Shown here in pieces: positions 38,924 to 48,700 of a stretch of 64,000 bases of DNA. This stretch comes from JAOTZA01 sp965224065 (lineage in GTDB: Bacteria > Acidobacteriota > Thermoanaerobaculia > Multivoradales > JAHEKO01), in assembly GCA_965224065.1 (NCBI GenBank), contig CBDCYF010000005.1, forward strand, positions 3,038,001 to 3,102,000. The letters run 5' to 3'. Below the pieces are notes generated by a model. It did not search any database. It was not told the origin of the DNA and worked only from the letters and a program-made list of their open reading frames with translations. How positions within the stretch are numbered: the first letter of the stretch is position 1; the number at the start of each line of letters is the position of its first letter. The position numbers were made by a program, and so were the translations under genes.

Positions 38924-39700
38924 ATGAGGCAGCACAAAATCGCCTGGTTTGACCGACACACGCAAGCGTGTGGAACCGGTCGTAATGTCCGGCGGTGGAG
39001 CCGCACCGGCTGTCAGGTCGCGATCGCCGTCCTGGGAATGGGACTGGCCGCGTCTTCCGTGGTGGTCGCTTCGGGCGTCGAAGTCAAATTCACCGTGCCG
39101 GTCAGGGCGCGGCTGGACCTGATGGACCGCTCGACCATTGCGCTGGCGCCGTTTCTGGTGGTGACCGAGGAGGGCGAGGGCGCGATCGAGCGTCGCGGCC
39201 TCGACGTCCAGGAAGAGTTCCAGGGGTATCTGCGGCGGCTGCTCAAGCGGCGCACGCGCCTGAAACTGCTGGACTCCATCCCGATCGACTACCCCAGCTT
39301 CGATCTCGCCGAGTTGGCTTCCAACATCGACTTCTGGCGGGTCGTCGGTGAGCGCACCGGCGCCGACTTGATCCTCGCCGGCAGCCTGGATTTCGACATC
39401 CAGGATCGCAGCGGCTACCGTACCGAGGAGTATGTGTCGCCCTTTGACGGACGCACCTACTATCGTCAAGTGCTGGTCGATCAGACCGGATTCGAATACG
39501 ACATCGTGATGGAAGTTTTCGACGGCAAGACCGGTGAGCGTCTCTACAACGACAACTTCAAGGACTTCAAACAGTTCGAAGGAGAGTCGGTGGATCCGCT
39601 CGAAGGTATGTTTGAGAATCTCAGAGCGCTGGAGGACCGGATCACCGGTGTCTTCAGCCAGAAACAGGTCGAGACCAGCCGCATCCTGTTTACAAACTAG
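38924..39700 (+). CDS. Exported protein, CsgG/LpoB-like
   Basis: A 258-residue protein with a hydrophobic N-terminal segment (VAIAVLGMGLAASSVVVASG). The middle contains DRSTIALAPFLVV, LLKRRTRLKLLDS and GERTGADLILAGSLDFDI, the alternating pattern of CsgG/LpoB-type proteins that build outer-membrane-associated complexes. ATG 38924 is favoured because AGGAGG lies at ideal distance; an ATG at 38894 is also open. It precedes the large peptidase/propeller/barrel gene by 58 bp. The CsgG-like assignment is tentative. Confidence 0.6.
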   Translation: MRQHKIAWFDRHTQACGTGRNVRRWSRTGCQVAIAVLGMGLAASSVVVASGVEVKFTVPVRARLDLMDRSTIALAPFLVVTEEGEGAIERRGLDVQEEFQGYLRRLLKRRTRLKLLDSIPIDYPSFDLAELASNIDFWRVVGERTGADLILAGSLDFDIQDRSGYRTEEYVSPFDGRTYYRQVLVDQTGFEYDIVMEVFDGKTGERLYNDNFKDFKQFEGESVDPLEGMFENLRALEDRITGVFSQKQVETSRILFTN

Positions 39701-39758
39701 CCCGGCCACGGTCAGCTAGTCCGGCGCATTACCTCTCTGGAGATTGAAAGGAGAAGGA

Positions 39759-42700
39759 TTGACCCGTTGCAACACTCGCTTCCGCTCACTCGGAACGACC
39801 CTGCTCGCGGTTGCCCTGACGGTCTCGGTTGCCGGGGCGGCCAACGCCCAGTTTGGCAAGAACAAGATCCGCTACAAGGACTTCAAGTGGGAGATCTACC
39901 ACTCGACCCACTTTGACGTCTACTACTACGAAGAAGAGGAGCACCTCCTGGAGAAGGTGGTGTCGTACGCCGAAAGCGCCTACGACGAGCTGTCGCAGAA
40001 ATTCAACTATCAGATCGAGGAGCCGACGCCGCTCATCTTCTACCAGACCCACTCGGATTTTGAGCAGAACAACATCATCCTCAACTTCATCCCGGAGGGC
40101 GTCGGTGCCTTCGCCTCGCCGGTGCGCAACCGCATGGTGCTGCCGGTGGACATGCCGGGGCCGGAGCTTCTGGAGCTCATCCTCCATGAGCTGACCCACA
40201 TCTTCCAGTACCAGATGCTTTTTGGCGGCAACCTGTCGAAGGGCGTCGCCTCGACCCCGCCCCTGTGGTTTATGGAGGGCATGGCGAGCTATATGGCGCA
40301 GGACGAGAACGCCCGCGACCGGATGTATCTCCGCGACGCCGTGGTCAACGACCGCCTGCCCCGCGTGACCGACAACTTTGGCGGCTTTTTCGCCTACCGG
40401 TACGGCCACGCGCTTTTTGACTACATCGAAGAGCGCTACGGTGACGAAGGCGTCCGCGACTTCATGATCGAGACGCGCAACACGCTGGGAGGCCGGGTCG
40501 GACCGGCGCTCGAGCGAGCCTTTGGCGAGGACCCCGAAGACTTCAACAACGACTTCCGCCGTTGGTTGCGCAAGAAGTATCTGCCCGAGCTGGTCGAAAC
40601 CGGTGAGCCGGCCGATTTCGGACGCCCGTTCCGCCGCGCCCCGGGGCCGACAAGCATCCAAGCTTCCCCCATCGCGTCCCCCTCGGGTGATCTTCTGGTG
40701 GCGTTCAGCACAGCCTTTGAAGCGTTTGGCACCGGCGGTGCCCCAAAGGTGGACGTCCTGCTCTACAACGCCAACGAGCGCACGGTAATCCGCAACCTGA
40801 CCAAGAACTTCGAGAAGGAGTTTCAGTACTTTGTCGCCCAGGAGCTGACCCTCGGGCGCAAGCACGGGCGCGACATCACGTTCTCACCCGACGGCAACGA
40901 AGTGGCGTTTTTCGCCCGCCGTAACGAAGGACGTGTCCTGGTGCTGGTCGATGTCATCAAGGGCGGCATCCGCGAGGTCATCCCGATGGACGTCGAGCAG
41001 CAGTCTGCGCCGACTTGGAGCGTCGACGGCCGCACCATCGCTTTTGGCGGCCACCGCAACGGCCAGTTCGACATCTTTGCGCTCGATCTGGAGACCGGAG
41101 CGGTGAGCCAGATCACCGACGACGAGGTCTTTGACGCCGCTCCAGCCTACTCGCCCGACGGCAGATCGATCGCCTTGACCTCGGTCGTCGGTGGCTACGA
41201 AAAGCTCTTCCGAATCGATCTCGACAAGCCCGGCGAGCGGTTCCCGCTGACCCATGGAGAGATCAACGACACCGACGCGGTCTATTCAGCCGAAGGCGAC
41301 CGAGTCTTTTACACGTCTGATCGCACCGGCGCCAACAACATCTACAGCGTCAACGTCGAGACCGGCGCCATTCAACAGCACACCAACTCGGTCACGGGCT
41401 GCTACCAGCCGACGGTGCTCTCCGGCGCCGGCTCCGAGCGGCTGGTCTTTACCTGCTTCTGGAAAGGGCGCTCCGATCTCTACCTGCTCGACATGGACGA
41501 CCCGATCACCGAGCCGCAGCTCATCGCCGAATCGGGCGACGCCGAGGCCGAGGTGGTGCGCACGCAGGACCTGCGGCCGTTTGAGCCCTCGATCGAGGTG
41601 GCAATCGACGATCGCAACCGCGACAAATACCGGGGCGGCAAGTTCTTTATCGAGGACATCGGCGGCGGTGTCGGGATCTCGGACGATCAGACCCTGATCT
41701 CGAACGCCGTCATCTCGTTCACCAATTTCCTGGGCGACAAGCGGATCATCGGCGCGTTTCAGTCGATCGAAAGCTTTCAGAACTTTGACGTGGTCTATGC
41801 CAACCTCTCCAAACGGTGGCAATGGCAGGTCCACCTTTTTGACGACCGCGACTTTTTTATCGGGCGGGATACGCGGACCGGTCTGCTCGAACGCGGCCAG
41901 ACCGCTTTTACCCAAACCGGCGTCATCGGCACGCTGATCTACCCGTTCGACGTCGCGCACCGTTTTGAAGTGGGCGCAGGCTTTATGCGCCGCGAGATCG
42001 GCTTTCAGAGCTTTGCCACGGTGCCGGCGGCGGATCTGTCGCAGATGGAGTTCGAGGACCTTTTTCAGGATGAGCTTGCGATCCTCGTCGCCGGACTTTC
42101 GCCGGCCGACGCCGCGGCCCGGATTACGATGCTCTACAACCAGCTCGTTCAGGCCGGAGGAGAGGTCCCCATCCCCATCATCACACCGCGCGAAGATGAC
42201 CTTCCGGTGCTGCGGGCGGCGTTGGTGGGCGACAACGCGGTGGCCACTCCATGGGGTCTCACCCGCGGCCGCCGTTGGCGGATCGGGGCGAGCTACTCGC
42301 CCGACATCGACGAAAGCGGCACGCTGACGCAGAGCATCAACCTGGATTTTCGCCAGTATGTCCCCGTGACCCGCCGCTCCAACCTGGCGTTTCGGGCGTT
42401 CGGCTACCAGAGCGAAGGGAACTTTCCCAGCCCGGTGTTCTTTGGTGGCCTGGGCGACGTTCGGGGCGTGGATTTTCGTTCGCTGGTGGGCGATTCGGCC
42501 TTCTACACCAACATCGAGTTTCGCTTTCCGCTCATCGACCAGCTCTCGACGCCGGTTCTGCGCTTTGGCGGCATCCGGGGGGTGTTGTTCCTCGATGTTG
42601 CGGGCGCGTGGTTTGATGAGTTCGAGGACTTCGACCTCTACAACAGTGACGAAGACCGGTTGGAGGATGCCATCGCCAGTTTTGGTTGGGGGGTGAGCTT

Positions 42701-42806
42701 CCGGCTGTTCGGGTTGCCGTTTAATGTGGATTTCGCGCGGCGGACGAATTTCGACCGCTCGGAGAGCGGTTTCGAGTCGGCGATCTGGATCGGGCCGCGG
42801 TTCTAG
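39759..42806 (+). CDS. Metallopeptidase-beta-propeller-outer-membrane barrel fusion
   Basis: A 1,015-residue secreted protein combining three parts. After a signal peptide ending ANAQ comes a peptidase-MA-like gluzincin domain (about residues 25-290) with the zinc motif HELTH and a downstream glutamate in WFMEGMASYMAQ. Residues about 300-600 form a TolB/PD40-type beta-propeller (FSPDGNEVAFFARR, WSVDGRTIAFGG, YSPDGRSIALTS, YSAEGDRVFYTS). The last 400 residues look like an Omp85/BamA-type beta-barrel (FRFPLIDQL, GIRGVLFLDVAGAWF) ending in Phe. The TTG at 39759, with AAAGGAGAAGG just upstream, is chosen. Probably an outer-membrane enzyme; substrate unknown. Confidence 0.85.
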   Translation: MTRCNTRFRSLGTTLLAVALTVSVAGAANAQFGKNKIRYKDFKWEIYHSTHFDVYYYEEEEHLLEKVVSYAESAYDELSQKFNYQIEEPTPLIFYQTHSDFEQNNIILNFIPEGVGAFASPVRNRMVLPVDMPGPELLELILHELTHIFQYQMLFGGNLSKGVASTPPLWFMEGMASYMAQDENARDRMYLRDAVVNDRLPRVTDNFGGFFAYRYGHALFDYIEERYGDEGVRDFMIETRNTLGGRVGPALERAFGEDPEDFNNDFRRWLRKKYLPELVETGEPADFGRPFRRAPGPTSIQASPIASPSGDLLVAFSTAFEAFGTGGAPKVDVLLYNANERTVIRNLTKNFEKEFQYFVAQELTLGRKHGRDITFSPDGNEVAFFARRNEGRVLVLVDVIKGGIREVIPMDVEQQSAPTWSVDGRTIAFGGHRNGQFDIFALDLETGAVSQITDDEVFDAAPAYSPDGRSIALTSVVGGYEKLFRIDLDKPGERFPLTHGEINDTDAVYSAEGDRVFYTSDRTGANNIYSVNVETGAIQQHTNSVTGCYQPTVLSGAGSERLVFTCFWKGRSDLYLLDMDDPITEPQLIAESGDAEAEVVRTQDLRPFEPSIEVAIDDRNRDKYRGGKFFIEDIGGGVGISDDQTLISNAVISFTNFLGDKRIIGAFQSIESFQNFDVVYANLSKRWQWQVHLFDDRDFFIGRDTRTGLLERGQTAFTQTGVIGTLIYPFDVAHRFEVGAGFMRREIGFQSFATVPAADLSQMEFEDLFQDELAILVAGLSPADAAARITMLYNQLVQAGGEVPIPIITPREDDLPVLRAALVGDNAVATPWGLTRGRRWRIGASYSPDIDESGTLTQSINLDFRQYVPVTRRSNLAFRAFGYQSEGNFPSPVFFGGLGDVRGVDFRSLVGDSAFYTNIEFRFPLIDQLSTPVLRFGGIRGVLFLDVAGAWFDEFEDFDLYNSDEDRLEDAIASFGWGVSFRLFGLPFNVDFARRTNFDRSESGFESAIWIGPRF

Positions 42807-42858
42807 TGATCTGACCGCTACGGGCGCCTCGGGGTCGCCCTGCGCTCCAGCTCAAGTT

Positions 42859-42998
42859 CGGGCGGGGGCAAGCCCCGCCCCTACAGTCCCCGGGACCGTC
42901 CGAGTGTAGGGGTCGGGCTTGTCCCGGCCCGAATGACCGCGTCGGGACCGAGCGGACCCCGGCTCGCAACTACGTAGGGGCGGGGCTTGCCCCCGCCC
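42859..42998. repeat. Cluster of three GTAGGGGC palindromes
   Basis: Three copies of the GTAGGGGCGGGGCTTGCC-type palindrome, the first inverted (42859-42884, 42905-42931, 42974-42998). They lie in the gap between the barrel-fusion gene and the next hydrolase, the same family as at 11.2-11.9 kb. Confidence 0.6.
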
Positions 42999-43052
42999 AT
43001 GGGCGCTCGATTGTCACGCTCGGAAAGCGGACGGTAAACTCCGCCCGGTCCG

Positions 43053-43814
43053 ATGCAGGTCGAGGTTCTAGGTTGTTTTGGCGGCGAGAGCAAGAACTGC
43101 CGGATGACGTGTCTTCTCATCAACGAGACGATCGCGTTGGATGCCGGCTCGCTTTCGCAGGTGTTGCCGATCGAACGGCAGCGGTTGGTGGACAACATCG
43201 TCCTGACCCATTCCCACATGGACCACACCAGCTCTCTGCCTTTTTTTGTCGAGAATGTCTATGGTCGCAACCCGGCGGCGATCGCGGTCCATGCTTCGCC
43301 CGCCACGGCCTACGCTTTGCGAAAAAACCTCTTCAACAACGCCACCTGGCCGGATTTCACGCGACTGCCGAACAACTTGTTGCCATCGGTCCAGTTCACC
43401 GAGCACGAGGCCGAGGTGCCGTTTGTGATCGACGGCGTCAAGTTCACGCCGTTTGCCGTCGACCACTTGGTGCCAACCTATGGATATCTGATCGAACAGG
43501 ACGGCGCCGCGGTGGTGTGGTCGAGCGACACTGGCCCGACCATGAGGCTGTGGGAGATAGCCAACAGCACGTCGCAGTTGCGCGCGGTTCTTCTCGACAC
43601 CAGCTTTGACAACTCGATGCAGCAGATCGCCGACCTGTCGTTTCACCTGACACCGCGGACGATGAGCCAGGAGATTCGCAAGCTGGAGCAGGACGTCCCC
43701 ATCTTGCTGCACCATCTCAAGCCGCCGTGTGTGGAGCGCATCGTGGCCGAGGTGCGCGAGCTGGGGAATCCGCGGCTGGATTTTCTCGAACAGGGGAGGA
43801 CCTATCGGTTCTGA
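43053..43814 (+). CDS. MBL-fold hydrolase, class II cAMP phosphodiesterase-like
   Basis: A 253-residue metallo-beta-lactamase-fold protein with the zinc motif LTHSHMDHTSSLPFF, a later VDHLVPTYGYLI, the aspartate region VVWSSDTGPT, and LHHLKPP near the C-terminus. These fit the class II cyclic-nucleotide phosphodiesterase group, although RNase Z-like hydrolases share the fold. If so, it would lower cAMP-type second messengers. It stands 40 bp upstream of another MBL-fold gene. Substrate is not established. Confidence 0.8.
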   Translation: MQVEVLGCFGGESKNCRMTCLLINETIALDAGSLSQVLPIERQRLVDNIVLTHSHMDHTSSLPFFVENVYGRNPAAIAVHASPATAYALRKNLFNNATWPDFTRLPNNLLPSVQFTEHEAEVPFVIDGVKFTPFAVDHLVPTYGYLIEQDGAAVVWSSDTGPTMRLWEIANSTSQLRAVLLDTSFDNSMQQIADLSFHLTPRTMSQEIRKLEQDVPILLHHLKPPCVERIVAEVRELGNPRLDFLEQGRTYRF

Positions 43815-43854
43815 GATGGGGCCACCCGCCCTTTCTCCGTGATACCTTCCCGCC

Positions 43855-44694
43855 GTGCAGCTGGCCTTCCGCTTCGGCTCCGCAACCTCCCTTCGTTTCT
43901 GCGTTCTCGGCTCCGGTAGCTCCGGAAACTCGATCGTTTTCGACTGCGACGGCCAGCGGCTGCTGGTCGACGCCGGGTTCTCCTGCCGCGAGCTGGAGCG
44001 GCGCCTCAAGGGGGTCGGGCTCGAGCCCAACGGGTTTGCGGGCATCGTCCTCACTCACGAGCACGGCGATCATGTGCGGGGCGCGAAACGGTTCGCCCGC
44101 CGGCACGGAGTTCCGATCGTGGCGACCGAAGGAACGCTGCGCGGAGCCTCGCTCTACCACGCTCTTCCCCGGACGATCTCTCTGACGCCCGGGCGGCCCC
44201 ACCAACTGCGCTCGTTTCGGCTCGAGCCCTTTGCCGTGCCCCACGACGCCCGCGAGCCCATCGGACTGGTGGTCGAATCCGAGAGCGGTCACCGGGTGGC
44301 GGTCATCGCGGACGTCGGCCGGCGTACCGCCTCGCTGTGGAAGAACTTGCACTCGGTCGACGCCCTGATCCTGGAGGCCAACCACGACGTCGAGATGCTG
44401 CGTTCGGGCCCCTACCCGTGGCGGCTCAAGCAGCGCATCGCCGGCGGGCGCGGCCATCTCTCGAACGAGGAGGCGGGCCGTGGGATCCGTGAGCTGCTCG
44501 ACGGCCGGCTCAGAACGGTCGTGCTCTACCACTTGTCGAAGATCAACAACCTCCCCATTCTGGCGGAGGAAGCGGTGGTCGCCGAGCTCGAGCGCGCCGG
44601 CGCGAACATAGATCTCCACGTTTCGGGTCAGGACGAGCCGACGCCATGGGTGGAGTTCGGGATCGAGGAAGCGGCCGCCACGGCAGGTGGCTGA
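43855..44694 (+). CDS. MBL-fold hydrolase, YycJ/WalJ-like
   Basis: A 279-residue metallo-beta-lactamase-fold protein of the YycJ type: FCVLGSGSSGNSIVFDCDGQRLLVDAGFS at the start, the zinc motif LTHEHGDHVRGAKRFA, VIADVGRRTASL and the histidine region GHLSNEEAGRGI, then VLYHLSKINN. YycJ proteins are linked to DNA repair and cell-wall signalling in Firmicutes; here no WalRK genes are adjacent. GTG 43855 is the only start giving the full fold. It converges on the purine genes. Confidence 0.85.
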   Translation: MQLAFRFGSATSLRFCVLGSGSSGNSIVFDCDGQRLLVDAGFSCRELERRLKGVGLEPNGFAGIVLTHEHGDHVRGAKRFARRHGVPIVATEGTLRGASLYHALPRTISLTPGRPHQLRSFRLEPFAVPHDAREPIGLVVESESGHRVAVIADVGRRTASLWKNLHSVDALILEANHDVEMLRSGPYPWRLKQRIAGGRGHLSNEEAGRGIRELLDGRLRTVVLYHLSKINNLPILAEEAVVAELERAGANIDLHVSGQDEPTPWVEFGIEEAAATAGG

Positions 44695-44698
44695 AGAT

Positions 44699-44884
44699 CT
44701 TAGCCTGGTCTTCTCCCCAGCGTCCGGCCCGAAGGACGGAAATACCTGAATCTACGGCGTTGCGCTCCCGTCGGGCTCCTCGGTGTAGCTACGGCTACGC
44801 CTGCGTCGCCCTTGGTCGCAAGCCTTGTATCTCCAGGCATTTGCGCCCTTCTGGCTCGGACGCTGGGGAGAAGATCAGGCTACG
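44699..44884. repeat. Long imperfect hairpin between convergent genes
   Basis: An inverted repeat about 186 bp across. The left arm begins TAGCCTGGTCTTCTCCCCAG and the right arm ends CTGGGGAGAAGATCAGGCTA; pairing continues inward, with mismatches, to a centre at GTGTAGCTACGGCTACG. It lies between the YycJ-like gene and the convergent purQ and runs into the purQ stop codon, so it may serve as a bidirectional terminator. Sequences like it are interspersed in many bacterial genomes. Confidence 0.65.
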
Positions 44885-45755
44885 GCCGGCAGGCGGCCGC
44901 GTCGACGCCGTTGCGGAACATAGCCAGCCCGCCGCCTTCTGTGGCGACCCCGCCGGTGTAGCGGCGTAGGGACCATTGCGGGTGCTGGAAGGGATAGAGG
45001 TACGCATCCGGATGCGGCATGAGCCCAAAGACCCGGCCGCTGGGGTCACAGATCCCGGCGATGGAGTCGGGGGAGCCGTTGGGATTGTCCGGCCAATCGC
45101 GCGCCGGCCGGCCATTGGCGTCGGCGTAGCGAACCGGGATCTGATGCCCGGCCGCGAGGCGCGCGGCCACCTGCTCGTCGGCGGGCAGAAACTTGCCCTC
45201 TCCGTGTCGGCTGGGGAGCTCGAGGAGGTCGAGATCCCGCGTCCAGACGCAGGGTGAGGCCGGGTCGACCTTCAGACGGACCCAGGCATCGCGATAGCCG
45301 AGCCGGTCGTTGGGAGCCAAGGTAGCCCGCGGTGTGCGGTAGTCGCCATCGAACCCGGGCAGCAGGCCGAGGCGCACCATGGTCTGAAAACCGTTGCAGA
45401 TCCCGAGCACCAGCCCGCCCCGGTCGATAAAGGCGACCAGCTCGTCGTAGATCCGCCAGCGGATCCGGTTGGCGAACACAAACCCGGCACCCAGGTGATC
45501 GCCAAAGGCGAAGCCACCGGCAAAGGCTAGGATGTCGAACGACGAGAGCCGATCGGCGTCGTCGAGCAGGTCGAGGAGCGGCAACAGCTCCGGGGTGGCG
45601 CCGGTCAGCCGGAAGGCCTCGGCGGTCTCGATCTCGCAGTTGAGGCCCAGCCCGGTCAGGACCAGCACCTTGACCTCCGCCCTCCGCGCCGCGAGCTCGC
45701 GCTCGGGCAGCGCTCGCAGGGCGGCGACCGCGTCCGGTTTTGCCACTTCAGGCAT
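44880..45755 (-). CDS. purQ: Phosphoribosylformylglycinamidine synthase, glutaminase subunit
   Basis: Class I glutamine amidotransferase that supplies ammonia to PurL in step four of purine synthesis. The 291-residue protein has the nucleophile in LVLGICNGFQTMV and the catalytic histidine in FGLMPHPDAYLY. The third triad residue, normally Glu in MPHPE, is Asp (codon GAT), a conservative change. AFAGGFAFGDHLGAG matches the oxyanion-loop region. ATG 45755 overlaps the purL stop by 8 bp, so the pair is co-translated. The protein is longer than B. subtilis PurQ (about 227 residues). Confidence 0.92.
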   Translation of the reverse strand: MPEVAKPDAVAALRALPERELAARRAEVKVLVLTGLGLNCEIETAEAFRLTGATPELLPLLDLLDDADRLSSFDILAFAGGFAFGDHLGAGFVFANRIRWRIYDELVAFIDRGGLVLGICNGFQTMVRLGLLPGFDGDYRTPRATLAPNDRLGYRDAWVRLKVDPASPCVWTRDLDLLELPSRHGEGKFLPADEQVAARLAAGHQIPVRYADANGRPARDWPDNPNGSPDSIAGICDPSGRVFGLMPHPDAYLYPFQHPQWSLRRYTGGVATEGGGLAMFRNGVDAAACRP

Positions 45756-48700
45756 AGGCGAGCCCTTGGGAAAAACGCTTGCGAAGATCGGCCAGTGAGA
45801 CCTCGATCGGTTCCCGCGAGCCATGGCCGACCGTGACTGTGGGGCGCTCGGTCACGTTTCCGATCTGCCGGCAGGGAAGGCCCGCAAAGCTCGCCTCGAA
45901 GGCCGCGGTATCCGACTCGTGGACGGAGACCAGAAAACGGCCGTTGGATTCGGAAAAAAGGACCGTGTCAAACGCCAGGTCGCCCGTGACGGGGCAGGCG
46001 TCGAGATCCAGACGGGCGCCCAAGCCGCCGGCCAGGGCCGAGCGTGCGATCGCACCGGCCAGCCCGCCCTTCGCAGGAACCGCCGCGGAGCGCACCCACC
46101 CGGAGCGCACCGCGGCCTCCAGGGCCCGGTACAGCGGAAGACACTGCTCGGTGTCGACGACCGGTGGCTTCCCTCCCAGGTAGGGGGCGGGTTGCCCGAG
46201 CTCGGGCCGGAGGCCGTCGCGCTCGCCGAGATAGCGGTAATACTCCGAGCCGCCGAGATGGTCTCCGGTCTCACCCAACACATAGATCCGGTCGCCCGGG
46301 CACTTGAAATCGACGGTTACCGACTCGCGCACGTCGTCGATCTGGCCGATCGCCGAAACGAGAAGCGTCGGCGGGACACAGATCTTGACCCCTCCCATCT
46401 GGGCCTCGTTCTTCATCGAGTCCTTGCCCGAGACCAGCGGCACGCCGTAGGCGCGGCAGGTATCGTAGAGACCGCGGCAGGCGCGTACCAACTGAGCCAG
46501 CTTGTATTCGCCGTCGGGGGTCGACTCCGAGCGCACCGGGTCGGGCCAGCAGAAGTTGTCGAGCGCCGCGATCCGGTCGAGACGGGCACCCGCGGCGAGC
46601 TGGCGGCGGACGGCCTCGTCGACCACCGAGGCCGCCATCGTCCGAGGGTCGAGATCCGAGAGATAGGGGTTGACCCCCTCCGAGAGCACCAGCCCCCGCA
46701 GAGAGCCGTGGCGGGCGAGAAACACGGTGGCCTCGGCCGGCACGTCCGCGTGGACCCCGACAAACGGCCGGACCACCGCGAGCCCCTTGACCTCGTGGTC
46801 GTAGTGCCGGGCCTTGGCTTCGTTGCTGGCCAGGTTGGGCCGGCCCGTGAGGTCCAGCCAGCTCGTGGCGGGGTCGTCCGGTCTCTCGGGAGGCTCCGTC
46901 GGCGTCGCAAACCGGGGCGGCGCCCAGCGTGCCGTGAGCTTCAGATCCGGAGCGCCGTCGTGGAGAAAGCTCATCGATAGAAGGGCCACAGGCTGTCTGT
47001 CGTAGTCGACCCGAAGGAAGCCGTCGTCGGAGAATTCACCGAGAACCGTGGCCTCGACCTCGCGGCGAGAGGCGAGCTCGAGCAAGGCGCCGACCCGGTC
47101 TTGGGGCACGGCGAGCGTCATGCGCTCCTGGGCTTCGGAGAGAAAGATCTCCCAAGGGGCGAGCCCGGCGTATTTGAGAGGCGCCCGCGCCAGGTCGATT
47201 TGGGCTCCACCGGTGGCGCGGGCCATCTCGCCGACCGAGGACGAGAGCCCACCGGCCCCGTTGTCGGTGATCGAGCTGTAGAGGCCCCGGTCGCGCGCCT
47301 CCAGAAGAAAATCGAACATCATCTTCTGCGTAAGAGGGTCTCCGATCTGGACCGCTTGGGCCGGGGAGGCCTCGTCGAGCGCCGCGGACGAGAAGGTCGC
47401 GCCGTGGATGCCGTCGGCACCGATACGGCCACCCACCATGACGACGGCGTCGCCCGGCCGCGCTCTTTTTTCCTCTCCGGGGCCACCCGCGATCTCGATC
47501 GGCAGGGCGCCCACGGTGCCGCAGAAAACCAACGGCTTGCCGAGATAGCGATCGTCGAAGAGCTCCCAGCCCCGTCCGTAGGGGATCCCGCTCTGGTTGC
47601 CGCCGTCGATCACGCCGCGATGGACTCCGTCCCGGATCCGTCGTGGGTGGAGCAGCCCCTGCGGGACCTTGCCGGCGTAGTGGGGTGAGGCAAAGCAGTA
47701 GCCCCACACATTGACCAGCAAGTCGGCGCCGAGTCCGGTGCCAAAGGGGTCGCGGTTGACGCCGACGATTCCGGTGATCGCGCCCCCGTAGGGATCGAGC
47801 GCCGACGGCGAGTTGTGGGTCTCGACCTTGTAGACCAGGTGGATCTCGTCGTCGAAGGTGACGACACCCGCGTTGTCGTGGAACACCGACACCAGCCAGG
47901 AGCCGTCCGCGGTCTCGGCGAGCTGGCGGTCGATCGCTTCGGTCAGGCCACGGATATAGGTGTCGAAGAGCGACTCGACGATCTCGGGCTCGCCGGACTC
48001 GTCGTCAAAATACTCGATGGTGGCGTTGAAGATCTTGTGTTTGCAGTGCTCGCTCCAGGTCTGGGCCAGGCACTCGAGCTCGACGTCGGTCGGGCTCGGC
48101 CCCAGGCCGGCCCGGTGCCGCTCGGGATCGCCCGCGGCTCCGGCGAAGTGGTCCCGGATGGCGCGCATCTCCTCGAGCGACAGCGCCAGCAGGCCGTTCC
48201 GGCTGATTCGCTCGAGCTCGCGGTCGTTTCCCGAAAGCTCGATCGCCCGGACCGCGGGGACCGGACCCGCCGAGACCCTGGGGACCTCGACCGAGGGTGG
48301 AGATGCTTGCCACTCGGCGTGAGTTTCGACCGAAACCGTCTGAATCACCGGATTCGCCAGCAGCTCATAGGCCACGCGTTGGGCGTCCTGCGCGGAGGTC
48401 CCGGTAATAAGGTACAGGGTTGAGGTAAACACCGCCGAGCCGGGCTCGAGCTTGCGACCGAGTGTGTCTTGAATCGCCACCCGGGCGCTCTTGCCGATCG
48501 GATCGGCTACGCCGGGCCGGTACCCGACGCTCACCGCGACGTCGAAACCGCCGTCCTCGAGGCGGCCCACAGCGGCGCGCTGCAGCACCGGATCGGTCAG
48601 CTCGCCGACCACTTGCTCGACCTCCGCCGGCGAGAGCGGGGCCTCGACCAGATATACATCCCGGGTTCGGATCGTGTCGATCGAGACGCCGAGAAACTCC

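Noticed and set aside
43068..44054. Long minus-strand frame opposite the first MBL hydrolase
   Set aside because: Shadow of a conserved gene; rich in Arg/Gln/His without domain.
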